Assembly: GCA_017880745.1 (NCBI GenBank)
Contig: JADGRR010000063.1
Span: 1 to 10,328, forward strand
DNA length: 10,328 nt
DNA from: Burkholderiales bacterium
GTDB lineage: Bacteria > Pseudomonadota > Gammaproteobacteria > Burkholderiales > SG8-39
Direction of reading: 5' to 3'
Shown: positions 1 to 5,182 of the stretch, piece after piece
How positions within the stretch are numbered: the first letter of the stretch is position 1
Layout: every line of letters starts with the position of its first letter
Program-made: the position numbers and the translations under genes
The notes under the pieces: model-generated
Told to the model about the DNA's origin: nothing
What the model saw: the letters and a program-made list of their open reading frames with translations, nothing else
Database searches by the model: none

Positions 1-1
1 G

Positions 2-250
2 CATGCGGGCACCTACACCGCGCACGCGGCGATCGAGCTCTATGTCGAAGCCTTCGAGGCTGCGGGGGCGCTGGACAAACTCGAGGCCTTCGCCAGTTTC
101 CATGGCGCGGATTTCTACCGCCTGCCGCGCAACACCGGAAAAATCACCCTGCGGCGCGAGAGCTGGCGGGTGCAATCCTCACTCGCCCTGGGCGAAGACG
201 AGCTGGTGCCGCTGCGCGCCGGCGAGAATCTCGCTTGGCGTTTGCAGTAG
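2..250 (+). CDS. pyrC: dihydroorotase, C-terminal 82 codons (5' end outside window)
   Basis: This is the end of class II dihydroorotase, the cytosolic zinc enzyme that cyclises N-carbamoyl-aspartate to dihydroorotate in pyrimidine synthesis. The frame is open from base 2 and stops with TAG at 248-250. The visible residues (AGTYTAHAAIELYVEAFE, then LEAFASFHGADFYRLPRN, ending GENLAWRLQ) follow the known PyrC C-terminus: the 'TA..A...Y...FE' helix, the 'F.S..G..FY.LP.N' segment and a final 'L.AGE...W'. The metal-binding histidines lie upstream of the window, so catalytic integrity cannot be judged here. The next gene starts within about 15 bases of the stop, which suggests co-transcription. Identity is confident; completeness is unknown. 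Confidence 0.93.
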   Translation, partial: HAGTYTAHAAIELYVEAFEAAGALDKLEAFASFHGADFYRLPRNTGKITLRRESWRVQSSLALGEDELVPLRAGENLAWRLQ

Positions 251-264
251 CGCGGGGCATCGCC

Positions 265-1152
265 GTGGCCACGTCTGCTGAAACTGTCTGGGACCGCTGG
301 GAATTGCTGGCTTCGCCGATGTTCGCGACGCTGGCACCCGTGATCGAGCGCCTGCCGGAGGATCATTTCCCCACATTGGCTGAATTGAACCGCCTGTGCG
401 AGGAGCGCGAAGTGGTGAGCGGGGGCGGCGAGCAGCTGGAATTCGTGCCGCAGGAGGCGAAGACCGGCGAGCCCTACGAGAAGCGCGTGTTTGCATACGG
501 CAAGGTGCTGACGCGCAACCGCAACTGGCACGATCTGTTCAATGCGTTGGTGTGGATCACGTTTCCCAAGACCAAGGCGGCCATTAACCGCCACCACTAT
601 CGCGAAATGCAGGAGCGCGAAGGTGGCGAGGCGCGCGGCGCAGTGCGCGACGCGTTGACGCTGTTCGACGAATCCGGCGTAATTGTCGCCGCGAGCGACG
701 CCGGCCTTGCCGAACTGCTCACCGGCTTTCAATGGAAGGAGCTCTTCTGGAACCGGCGTGAGGACGTGGTTCGCGGCATGCGCTTCCATTTGTTCGGCCA
801 CGCGCTATACGAGAAGGCGCTCGCGCCGTACAAGGGCGTGACCGGCAAGAGCGTCATCGTCGACGTTTCCGCGAGGGAACTCGAGCGGCCGCTGCCGCAG
901 CAACTCGCCTCGCTCGATGCCCACCTCGCGCGCTCTTTCGCCGATATGCGCTCGCTCGCAGCGAGCGAGGACTATGCGCCGCTGCCCATCCTGGGTGTGC
1001 CCGGCTGGACTGAGGAGAATCAGTCAGAGCGCTATTACGATGACGCGCAGCAGTTCCGCCCGGGACGCGCCCGCGCGCGCGACGAGGCGCAAGGCGAGGA
1101 GCCGAAGCAAAGCCACGGCCAGAAGCGCAAGGGCGATAACAAGAACAAGTAG
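265..1152 (+). CDS. DUF3025 family protein
   Basis: A protein of about 295 residues resembling the DUF3025 family, which has no established function. The family hallmark is near the middle: NWHDLFNALVWITFPKTKAA, an aromatic-rich 'FNALVW..FP..K' signature followed by an N..H. It has no signal peptide and no membrane segment. The last 30 residues are strongly charged (RARARDEAQGEEPKQ, then K/N-rich) and are probably disordered. I chose GTG at 265 because a G-rich stretch (251-257, cgcgggg) lies 7 bases before it. TTG at 235 is an alternative that would overlap pyrC by 16 bases and add ten residues. Tight packing behind pyrC suggests one transcript. The family call is fairly sure; the start is not. 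Confidence 0.8.
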   Translation: MATSAETVWDRWELLASPMFATLAPVIERLPEDHFPTLAELNRLCEEREVVSGGGEQLEFVPQEAKTGEPYEKRVFAYGKVLTRNRNWHDLFNALVWITFPKTKAAINRHHYREMQEREGGEARGAVRDALTLFDESGVIVAASDAGLAELLTGFQWKELFWNRREDVVRGMRFHLFGHALYEKALAPYKGVTGKSVIVDVSARELERPLPQQLASLDAHLARSFADMRSLAASEDYAPLPILGVPGWTEENQSERYYDDAQQFRPGRARARDEAQGEEPKQSHGQKRKGDNKNK

Positions 1153-1218
1153 CGTGCAGGTCCCGTGCTGCTCCCGCACCGGCCAAGCGAAGGCAGAGGC
1201 GGGGCTGTCCCCAGATGG

Positions 1219-1224
1219 TAAAAT
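1219..1224 (+). promoter_or_regulatory. candidate -10 box of rnpB
   Basis: TAAAAT matches the sigma70 -10 consensus at 5 of 6 positions and ends 6 bases before base 1231, the predicted 5' end of RNase P RNA. No convincing -35 hexamer is visible at 16-18 bases upstream, so the call rests on position and the -10 match. Confidence 0.5.
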
Positions 1225-1230
1225 CCGCCG

Positions 1231-1590
1231 GTGAAGCTGGCCAGACGGTCGCTGCGTGCCCTAACGGTACGGAGAGGAAAGTCCGGGCTCCGCAGAGCAG
1301 GGTGACGGCTAACGGCCGTACGTACTAGTCGAAGGCTTGCCTTTGGCGAAGACGAGGAATAGGGCCACAGAGACGAGTCGCCGCCAGCAATGGCGGCGGG
1401 TGAAACGCGGTAACCTCCACCCGGAGCAACACCAAATAGGCGGATGCTGCACGCGCAAGCGTGCAATGAGTGGCTCGCTCAAGTCCGCGGGTAGGTGGCT
1501 GGAGCGCCGGGGCAACCCGGCGCCTAGAGGAATGACCGTCATAGGGAGCAATCCCCGTAACAGAACCCGGCTTACCGGCCGGCTTCACTT
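1231..1590 (+). ncRNA. rnpB: RNase P RNA (type A)
   Basis: This is the catalytic RNA of ribonuclease P, which trims the 5' leader from precursor tRNAs. The 5' strand of helix P1 (1231-1242, gtgaagctggcc) pairs with 1577-1588 (ggccggcttcac), with one G-U pair. Inside are the universally conserved blocks of bacterial RNase P RNA: gagaggaaagtccgggctc at about 1271-1289, a gggtgaaacgcggtaa block near 1399-1414 with ggagcaacaccaaatagg after it, and tagaggaatgaccgtc followed by acagaacccggctta near the 3' end. The last block contains the agaac..ggctta strand of P4, and ggtaacctccacc is a P15-type tRNA-CCA contact region. A short TTTTCTT run at 1589-1595 directly after P1 may help termination. The length of about 360 nt is normal for type A. 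Very confident; the ends are good to a few bases. Confidence 0.96.
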
Positions 1591-1606
1591 TTCTTGCCGC
1601 GAAACG

Positions 1607-1623
1607 CGCACCATGCCGATGCG
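1607..1623 (+). promoter_or_regulatory. candidate NtrC site, distal (about -140)
   Basis: CGCACCATGCCGATGCG fits the 17-bp NtrC dyad pattern (GCAC-Y, five bases, R-G-T-G-C) at all but one conserved position. Its centre, 1615, is 140 bases before the start predicted from the sigma54 promoter at 1729-1744. That is the classical position of the distal NtrC enhancer site at glnA. The match alone would be weak in GC-rich DNA; its strength comes from the spacing with the second site and the promoter. Confidence 0.5.
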
Positions 1624-1637
1624 CCCCCGCGGCGCTG

Positions 1638-1654
1638 CGCACTGCGCTGTTGCG
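1638..1654 (+). promoter_or_regulatory. candidate NtrC site, proximal (about -109)
   Basis: CGCACTGCGCTGTTGCG fits the same 17-bp NtrC dyad with one mismatch at a conserved position. Its centre (1646) is 31 bp, about three helical turns, from the centre of the distal site, so two dimers would lie on the same DNA face. It is about 109 bases before the predicted transcription start. A further half-site, TGCACC at 1714-1719, lies nearer the promoter. Confidence 0.5.
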
Positions 1655-1728
1655 CCGCGGAGCGGAACCCGTTCCGATGCCTGGCTGTAGGTCCATGAAT
1701 CGCCGGTAATCGTTGCACCTGGACCCCG

Positions 1729-1744
1729 TGGCATGGCTGTTGCT
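1729..1744 (+). promoter_or_regulatory. sigma54 (RpoN) -24/-12 promoter of the nas/nir locus
   Basis: TGGCATGGCTGTTGCT matches the sigma54 consensus TGGCACG-N4-TTGCW with one mismatch. The invariant GG (1730-1731) and GC (1742-1743) are separated by exactly 10 bases as required. The predicted start is near 1755, about 16 bases before the ATG of the downstream chimeric gene, leaving room for its ribosome binding site. Sigma54 promoters need an enhancer-binding activator; candidate NtrC sites lie upstream. This fits nitrogen-starvation control of nitrate/nitrite assimilation. Confidence 0.8.
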
Positions 1745-1770
1745 TTGCATCTTCCTGAAGCGGAGGTGCA

Positions 1771-2244
1771 ATGCAGGAAACGAAATCCATCTGTTGCTAT
1801 TGCGGCGTCGGTTGCGGCGTCATCATCGCCAGCGATAGCGGCCGCATTGCCGGCGTGCGCGGCGATCCGGATCATCCGGCCAATTTCGGCAGCCTGTGCA
1901 CCAAGGGCGCCACGCTGCACCTCTCCGCGCGCCACGACACCCGCGCCCTGTATCCCGAGCAGCGCGAGGCGCGCAGCCTTGCGCGCAGCCGCGTCACCTT
2001 GGCGCCGCCGGGCGAGGCGCGCGCGGACTGGGAAATCGTCACCGACTTCGCGCGCAGGCGCGGCGCCAAGCTCGGCGACGCGCGCGCCGGCCTGGACTAC
2101 ATCAAGCAGCGCGTGGTCGATGACGCGGAGAACCGCAAGGCGCTCTACGCGCGGCTGCAGTACGCGCTCTCGGGCGAGAAGGACCCGTGGCAGGAGCGTG
2201 CCGCGGGCGCGGCGAAGCACGAATTCGAATTGCTGGAGGCATAG
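1771..2244 (+). pseudogene. chimeric remnant: NasA N-terminus + NasA middle scrap + NirB-like tail
   Basis: This 157-codon frame looks like what is left of a nitrate and nitrite reductase gene pair. Residues 1-67 match the start of assimilatory nitrate reductase (NasA), with the [4Fe-4S] ligands C8, C11, C15 and C43 intact, then GDPDHPANFG, LCTKGATLHL and ALYPE. Residues about 72-102 (SRVTLAPPGEARADW, then EIVTDFARRRG) match a segment that normally lies several hundred residues later in NasA. Residues about 107-157 (DYIKQRVVDDAENRKALYAR, then EKDPWQERAAG) resemble the C-terminus of some nitrite reductase large subunits; this last match is from memory and less sure. The molybdopterin, FAD and sirohaem regions are absent, so neither reaction should be possible. 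A strong GGAGG (1762-1766) precedes the ATG, the frame is unbroken, and nirD starts two bases after the stop. It could be expressed as a small Fe-S protein, be inert, or be an assembly artefact. Confidence 0.7.
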
Positions 2245-2246
2245 GC

Positions 2247-2591
2247 ATGGCAGCGCTGGCGGAGCCGCCGGGGACGGTGCAGTGGGTCAGGGCCTGCCGC
2301 ATCGAAGACATTCCGCAGCTGGGCGCGCGCGTGGTGAAAAGCGCGCAGGGCGACATCGCGGTGTTCCGCAACGCGGAGGACGAGGTGTTCGCGCTCGCCG
2401 ACAAATGCCCGCACAAGGGCGGGCCGCTGTCGCAGGGCATCGTCTACGGGCGCCGTGTCGCCTGCCCGCTGCACAACTGGAACATCCAGCTCGAAGACGG
2501 CTGCGCCGTCGCGCCCGATGCGGGTTGTGCCAGGCGCTACCCGGTCAGGGTCGAGGCGGGGGCGGTGTTCCTGCAGATTGCGCCAGCCTAG
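2247..2591 (+). CDS. nirD: nitrite reductase small subunit, Rieske-type NirD
   Basis: A 114-residue protein made of a single Rieske [2Fe-2S] fold. It corresponds to the small subunit that partners NirB in reducing nitrite to ammonium with NAD(P)H in the cytoplasm. Both cluster motifs are complete: C54-P-H56-K-G-G and C73-P-L-H76-N-W, 17 residues apart. Some enterobacterial NirD proteins have lost these ligands, so this one is of the cluster-binding type. The length is normal. ATG at 2247 has GGAGG at 2235-2239, seven bases upstream, inside the end of the preceding frame, so translation may be coupled. It would be transcribed from the sigma54 promoter at 1729. Its partner NirB is missing from the window apart from a tail-like fragment, so its present role is unclear. 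A Rieske ferredoxin acting with another oxygenase or reductase is the alternative. Confidence 0.85.
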   Translation: MAALAEPPGTVQWVRACRIEDIPQLGARVVKSAQGDIAVFRNAEDEVFALADKCPHKGGPLSQGIVYGRRVACPLHNWNIQLEDGCAVAPDAGCARRYPVRVEAGAVFLQIAPA

Positions 2592-2601
2592 TCTGTGCCG
2601 A

Positions 2602-3642
2602 TCAGCCGGCGTCAGCCGGCTCACGCAGCGCGTTGATCTCGGCCAGCACACGCGCCGGCAGAAGATCGTTCATGCACTTGAAATGCCCGAGCGGGCATTC
2701 GCGCGCAAAACAAGGGCTGCACTCGATGTCGATGTTGACGATGCGCGCCAATCCCGGTTGGGATGACAGCGACAGCGGCGGGGTGTGCGCGGGGCTGGAG
2801 GATCCGTACAGCGCGATGAGCGGCTTGCCCAGCGCCGCGGCGACGTGCATCAGGCCGGAGTCGTTGCTCACCACCAGCCTGGCGCAGCCGATGAGGTCGA
2901 TCGCGGCGGCGAGGTCGGTCTTGCCGCACAGGTTCTCGCACACGCCGCCCGACTGCGTGCGGATTTCCTCGCCCAACTCCGCGTCCTTGCCCGAGCCGAT
3001 CAGCCAGATGGCGTAGTTGCGCCGAGCCAGTTCGCGCGCGAGCGCGGCGAAATGCCGCGCCGGCCAGCGCTTGGCCGGCCCGTACTCCGCGCCGGGGCAG
3101 AACACGGCGATTGGGCGCGAGCGGTCGAGGTCGAGGCGCGCAGTGGTGCGCGCGGTGTTGACCGGATCGACTTCGAGCCGCGCCGGGGGCAGCGGACGCG
3201 GCAATTCCGCGCCCGGTTTTTCCGCGAGTTGGGCGTAGCGCTCGGCCATCAGCGGCAGCTTCCCCTGGTCGAGCTTGTGCACCAGGTTCAGGAGGCCATA
3301 GCGCGACTCGCCGACGTAGCCCGCGCGCAGCGGAATGTCGGCGAAAAAGGGTATCAGTGCCGACTTGAAGCTGTTGGGAAGGACGATGGCCTGGTCGTAG
3401 TGTCGCTGCGCCAGCTCGCGTCCGAACTTCCAGCGCGCGCGCAGCTTCAGCTCGCCGTGGGCGAACGGCGACGCGATCGCATCGTCGATCTCGGGCATGC
3501 GCGCGAGCAGCGGGCCGCACCAGGGCGGAGCCAGCGCGTCGATGCTGACGCGGCCGAACTTGTCATGCAGGCGCCGCAACAGCGGCTGGGCCAGCAGCGT
3601 GTCGCCGATCCAGGACGGGGCGACGATGAGGATGCGCGGCAT
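2602..3642 (-). CDS. waaF: ADP-heptose:LPS heptosyltransferase II
   Basis: A 346-residue GT-B glycosyltransferase of family GT9. It adds the second heptose to the inner core of lipopolysaccharide from ADP-heptose, at the cytoplasmic face of the inner membrane. The N-terminal domain starts with the typical ILIVAPSWIGDTLLAQPLLR. The C-terminal nucleotide-sugar domain has FCPGAEYGPAKRW (181-193) and NDSGLMHVAAALGKPLIALYG (about 260-280, the heptose-binding block), then SSSP. The cysteine-containing tail (CSPCFARECPLGH, about 308-320) is also typical of WaaF. The length is normal. It is the last gene of the ilvE - zf-CHCC - waaF unit, 91 bases after the zinc-finger gene. The ATG at 3642 is fixed by homology and no other in-frame start exists upstream to the previous gene, yet the leader before it is pyrimidine-rich and has no Shine-Dalgarno sequence. 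Confidence 0.93.
   Translation of the reverse strand: MPRILIVAPSWIGDTLLAQPLLRRLHDKFGRVSIDALAPPWCGPLLARMPEIDDAIASPFAHGELKLRARWKFGRELAQRHYDQAIVLPNSFKSALIPFFADIPLRAGYVGESRYGLLNLVHKLDQGKLPLMAERYAQLAEKPGAELPRPLPPARLEVDPVNTARTTARLDLDRSRPIAVFCPGAEYGPAKRWPARHFAALARELARRNYAIWLIGSGKDAELGEEIRTQSGGVCENLCGKTDLAAAIDLIGCARLVVSNDSGLMHVAAALGKPLIALYGSSSPAHTPPLSLSSQPGLARIVNIDIECSPCFARECPLGHFKCMNDLLPARVLAEINALREPADAG
2604..2621. terminator. GC-rich hairpin at the nirD/waaF convergence
   Basis: agccggc (2604-2610) and gccggct (2615-2621) are perfect 7-bp arms around a 4-base loop. nirD and waaF end only 10 bases apart and face each other, so this is the only hairpin placed to stop both transcripts. It overlaps the last waaF codons. 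Neither side has a T-run, so intrinsic termination would be weak. Confidence 0.35.
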
Positions 3643-3660
3643 GGGGGAGGGGAGATGGGT

Positions 3661-3711
3661 GAGGAGGGAGGCGCGGATAGGCAGCGGTGGTGCCCTGACT
3701 CCTCCCTCCTC
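3661..3711. repeat. purine/pyrimidine inverted repeat, 11-bp perfect arms
   Basis: gaggagggagg (3661-3671) is the exact reverse complement of cctccctcctc (3701-3711), with a 29-base loop. It fills the 91-base gap between zf-CHCC and waaF. In the mRNA (minus strand) the 5' arm is the only Shine-Dalgarno-like sequence before waaF, and it lies about 60 bases from the ATG. The 3' arm starts about 18 bases from the ATG. There is no T-run, so a terminator is unlikely; an RNA structure affecting waaF expression is possible. Confidence 0.7.
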
Positions 3712-3733
3712 GCTCCGTCCGCCTCCCGGATTA

Positions 3734-3934
3734 TCAATGCCCTTTTGGCGGGGCGCCCTTGTACACGTAGCGCGTGCCGCAGTACGGGCAGAGCAGTTCG
3801 CCCGCCTTTGCCACGTCGAGGAACACGCGCGGATGCATGTTCCAAACCGGGGTCGAGGGCGTGGGGCAGTGCAGCGGCAGGTCGTGCTCCGTGACCTCGA
3901 CCGTGCGTAGCTGTTCCTGTGCAGCGGCGGACAT
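3734..3934 (-). CDS. small CHCC zinc-finger protein (zf-CHCC, NDUFS6-like)
   Basis: A 66-residue protein resembling the zf-CHCC family, related to the zinc-binding part of mitochondrial complex I subunit NDUFS6. The four expected zinc ligands are visible: C23, H34 (in WNMHPRVFLD), C49 and C52 (LLCPYCGTRY), followed by the usual short tail. The family is widespread in proteobacteria and its bacterial role is not established. The start is fixed by overlap: the ilvE stop and this ATG share one base (TGATG, 3932-3936), so translation is probably coupled to ilvE. Placement between ilvE and waaF recurs, as I recall, in betaproteobacteria, and supports both the identity and the operon. Confidence 0.9.
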   Translation of the reverse strand: MSAAAQEQLRTVEVTEHDLPLHCPTPSTPVWNMHPRVFLDVAKAGELLCPYCGTRYVYKGAPPKGH

Positions 3935-4995
3935 CAGCGTTTTCCCTTTCTCGCGGACTTCGCCGCGACCGGTTTGGGCTTGCCTGCGGCGGCTGTCGAC
4001 TTGGCCGCTTTCGGTTTGCCTGCCGCCGTTTTAGCCGCTTTAGACTTGCCTGCGGCCGTTATTGCCTTGCCCTTGGCGACGGGCGCAAGCCAGTCGCTGT
4101 GACGCTTGTCCCGGCCATTGACCACTTCGAAGAACGCCTTTTGCAGCTTGCGCGTGATCGGGCCGCGGCGGCCGGCGCCGATCTTGCGCCCATCGACTTC
4201 GCGGATAGGCGTCACTTCGGCCGCAGTGCCGGTGAAGAAGGCCTCGTCGGCGATGTACAGGTCGTCGCGGGTGACGCGCCGCGGCGTGACCGTGTAGCCC
4301 AAGTCGGCGGCGAGAGCGATCACGCTGTCGCGCGTGATACCCATCAACGCCGAGGTCAGCTCCGGCTCGTAGATGCAGCCGTTCTTGACCAGGAACAGGT
4401 TCTCGCCTGCGCCTTCGGCGACGAAGCCGTCGACGTCGAGCAGCAGACCCTCGTCGTAGCCGTGGTCGAGCGCTTCCTGGCTTGCCAGGATGGAGTTGGC
4501 GTAGGTGCCTGAATACTTGGCGCGGCACATCGACACGTTCACGTGGTGGCGCGCGAACGACGAAGTCTTGACGCGGATGCCCTTCTCCAGCGCCTCGGCG
4601 CCGAGGTAGGCGCCCCAAGGCCAGGCGGCGATGGCGACGTGGACCGTCGCGCCCTTGGGGGAAACGCCCATTTTCTCCGAGCCGTAGAAGGCGATCGGGC
4701 GCAGGTAGCATTCATGCAGCTTGTTCGCGCGCACCACTTCCTTGTGCGCTTCGATGAGGGTCTCCTTGCTGTAGGGGATTTTCATCATGTAGATGTGCGC
4801 CGAGTTGTACAGGCGGTCGATATGCTCCTGCAGGCGGAACACGGCAGTGCCGTCCACGGTGTTGTAGGCTCGCAGGCCCTCGAATACCGCCAGCCCGTAG
4901 TGCAGCGAGTGGGTGAGCACGTGGGTGGTAGCCGAGCGCCAGGGCACCAGCTTGCCGTCGTACCAGATGTATCCATTGCGGTCGGACATCGACAT
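3934..4995 (-). CDS. ilvE: branched-chain amino acid aminotransferase with Lys/Ala-rich tail
   Basis: A PLP-dependent fold-type IV aminotransferase catalysing the last step of valine, leucine and isoleucine synthesis in the cytosol, with glutamate as amino donor. The core (residues 1 to about 305) is standard: GYIWYDGKLVPW start, HYGLAVFEGLRAY (32-44), catalytic K160 in MCRAKYSGTYANS, DEGLLLDVDGFVAEGAGENL (181-200, with E194), MGITRDSV and FFTGTAAEVTPI. A 47-residue extension follows (codons at 3937-4077) with AAGKxKAAK-like repeats, made almost only of K, A, G, P, S and T. Ordinary IlvE ends near residue 305-310. ATG at 4995 has AAGGAG (5005-5010) nine bases upstream. It heads the operon with zf-CHCC and waaF and is preceded by a strong leader hairpin (5020-5060). 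Confidence 0.95.
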   Translation of the reverse strand: MSMSDRNGYIWYDGKLVPWRSATTHVLTHSLHYGLAVFEGLRAYNTVDGTAVFRLQEHIDRLYNSAHIYMMKIPYSKETLIEAHKEVVRANKLHECYLRPIAFYGSEKMGVSPKGATVHVAIAAWPWGAYLGAEALEKGIRVKTSSFARHHVNVSMCRAKYSGTYANSILASQEALDHGYDEGLLLDVDGFVAEGAGENLFLVKNGCIYEPELTSALMGITRDSVIALAADLGYTVTPRRVTRDDLYIADEAFFTGTAAEVTPIREVDGRKIGAGRRGPITRKLQKAFFEVVNGRDKRHSDWLAPVAKGKAITAAGKSKAAKTAAGKPKAAKSTAAAGKPKPVAAKSARKGKR

Positions 4996-5019
4996 TGTTG
5001 CCAGCTCCTTTTCAAACTA

Positions 5020-5060
5020 CGGAAGCTCTGCTTCAGTCCTTGACTGAAGCAGAGCTTCCG
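5020..5060. repeat. perfect 19-bp inverted repeat with 3-base loop in the ilvE leader
   Basis: Bases 5020-5038 are the exact reverse complement of 5042-5060, with loop ctt. Each arm also contains its own small palindrome (gaagc-tct-gcttc at 5022-5034 and gaagc-aga-gcttc at 5046-5058), so the element could fold as one long hairpin or as two short ones. It ends 9 bases from the ilvE ribosome binding site and lies in the divergent gap before the zinc-ribbon gene at 5183. No T-run follows on either strand, so it does not look like an intrinsic terminator. A leader regulatory hairpin, a protein-binding palindrome and a REP/MITE-type element are all open. Confidence 0.9.
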
Positions 5061-5081
5061 CTGACGTGGGGAATCTACAAA

Positions 5082-5135
5082 GGGGCGTCGCCCCCTTGTT
5101 CAAACCCACTTAAAGCGCAAAATGCTATTTTAGCG
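5082..5135. promoter_or_regulatory. divergent intergenic region with candidate -10 boxes
   Basis: This is the likely promoter region between ilvE (-) and the gene at 5183 (+). A small hairpin (ggggc-gtc-gcccc, 5082-5094) is followed by the only AT-rich patch of the gap (about 5108-5135). On the plus strand TGCTATTTT (5123-5131) resembles an extended -10. On the minus strand TAAAAT (5132-5127) resembles a -10 for ilvE, which would put the 19-bp hairpin inside the ilvE leader RNA. No good -35 box is visible for either. Confidence 0.3.
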
Positions 5136-5182
5136 GAAAGCGGCTGGCTTGAGCAGCGCATCGCGGTGGAGAGCGGAACACG

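Noticed and set aside
1201..1212. ggggctgtcccc palindrome before rnpB as a terminator of the DUF3025 gene
   Set aside because: The 4-bp stem is too short and no T-run follows; it overlaps the rnpB promoter region instead.
1969..1990. Direct repeat gcgcgcagcc as a CRISPR or iteron element
   Set aside because: There are only two copies, 12 bases apart, inside a coding frame; it is better seen as a local duplication or deletion-join footprint.
1733..3016. 427-codon plus-strand open frame across the nas/nir locus and waaF
   Set aside because: It crosses two supported genes in another frame and a convergent gene; the composition is Arg/Ala-rich shadow sequence.
2785..3894. 369-codon plus-strand open frame opposite waaF and the zinc-finger gene
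   Set aside because: Antisense to two genes with firm family motifs; no family resemblance in its own translation.
5082..5094. ggggcgtcgcccc hairpin as an intrinsic terminator
   Set aside because: The stem is short, only a few mixed T bases follow, and no gene on the plus strand ends just upstream.
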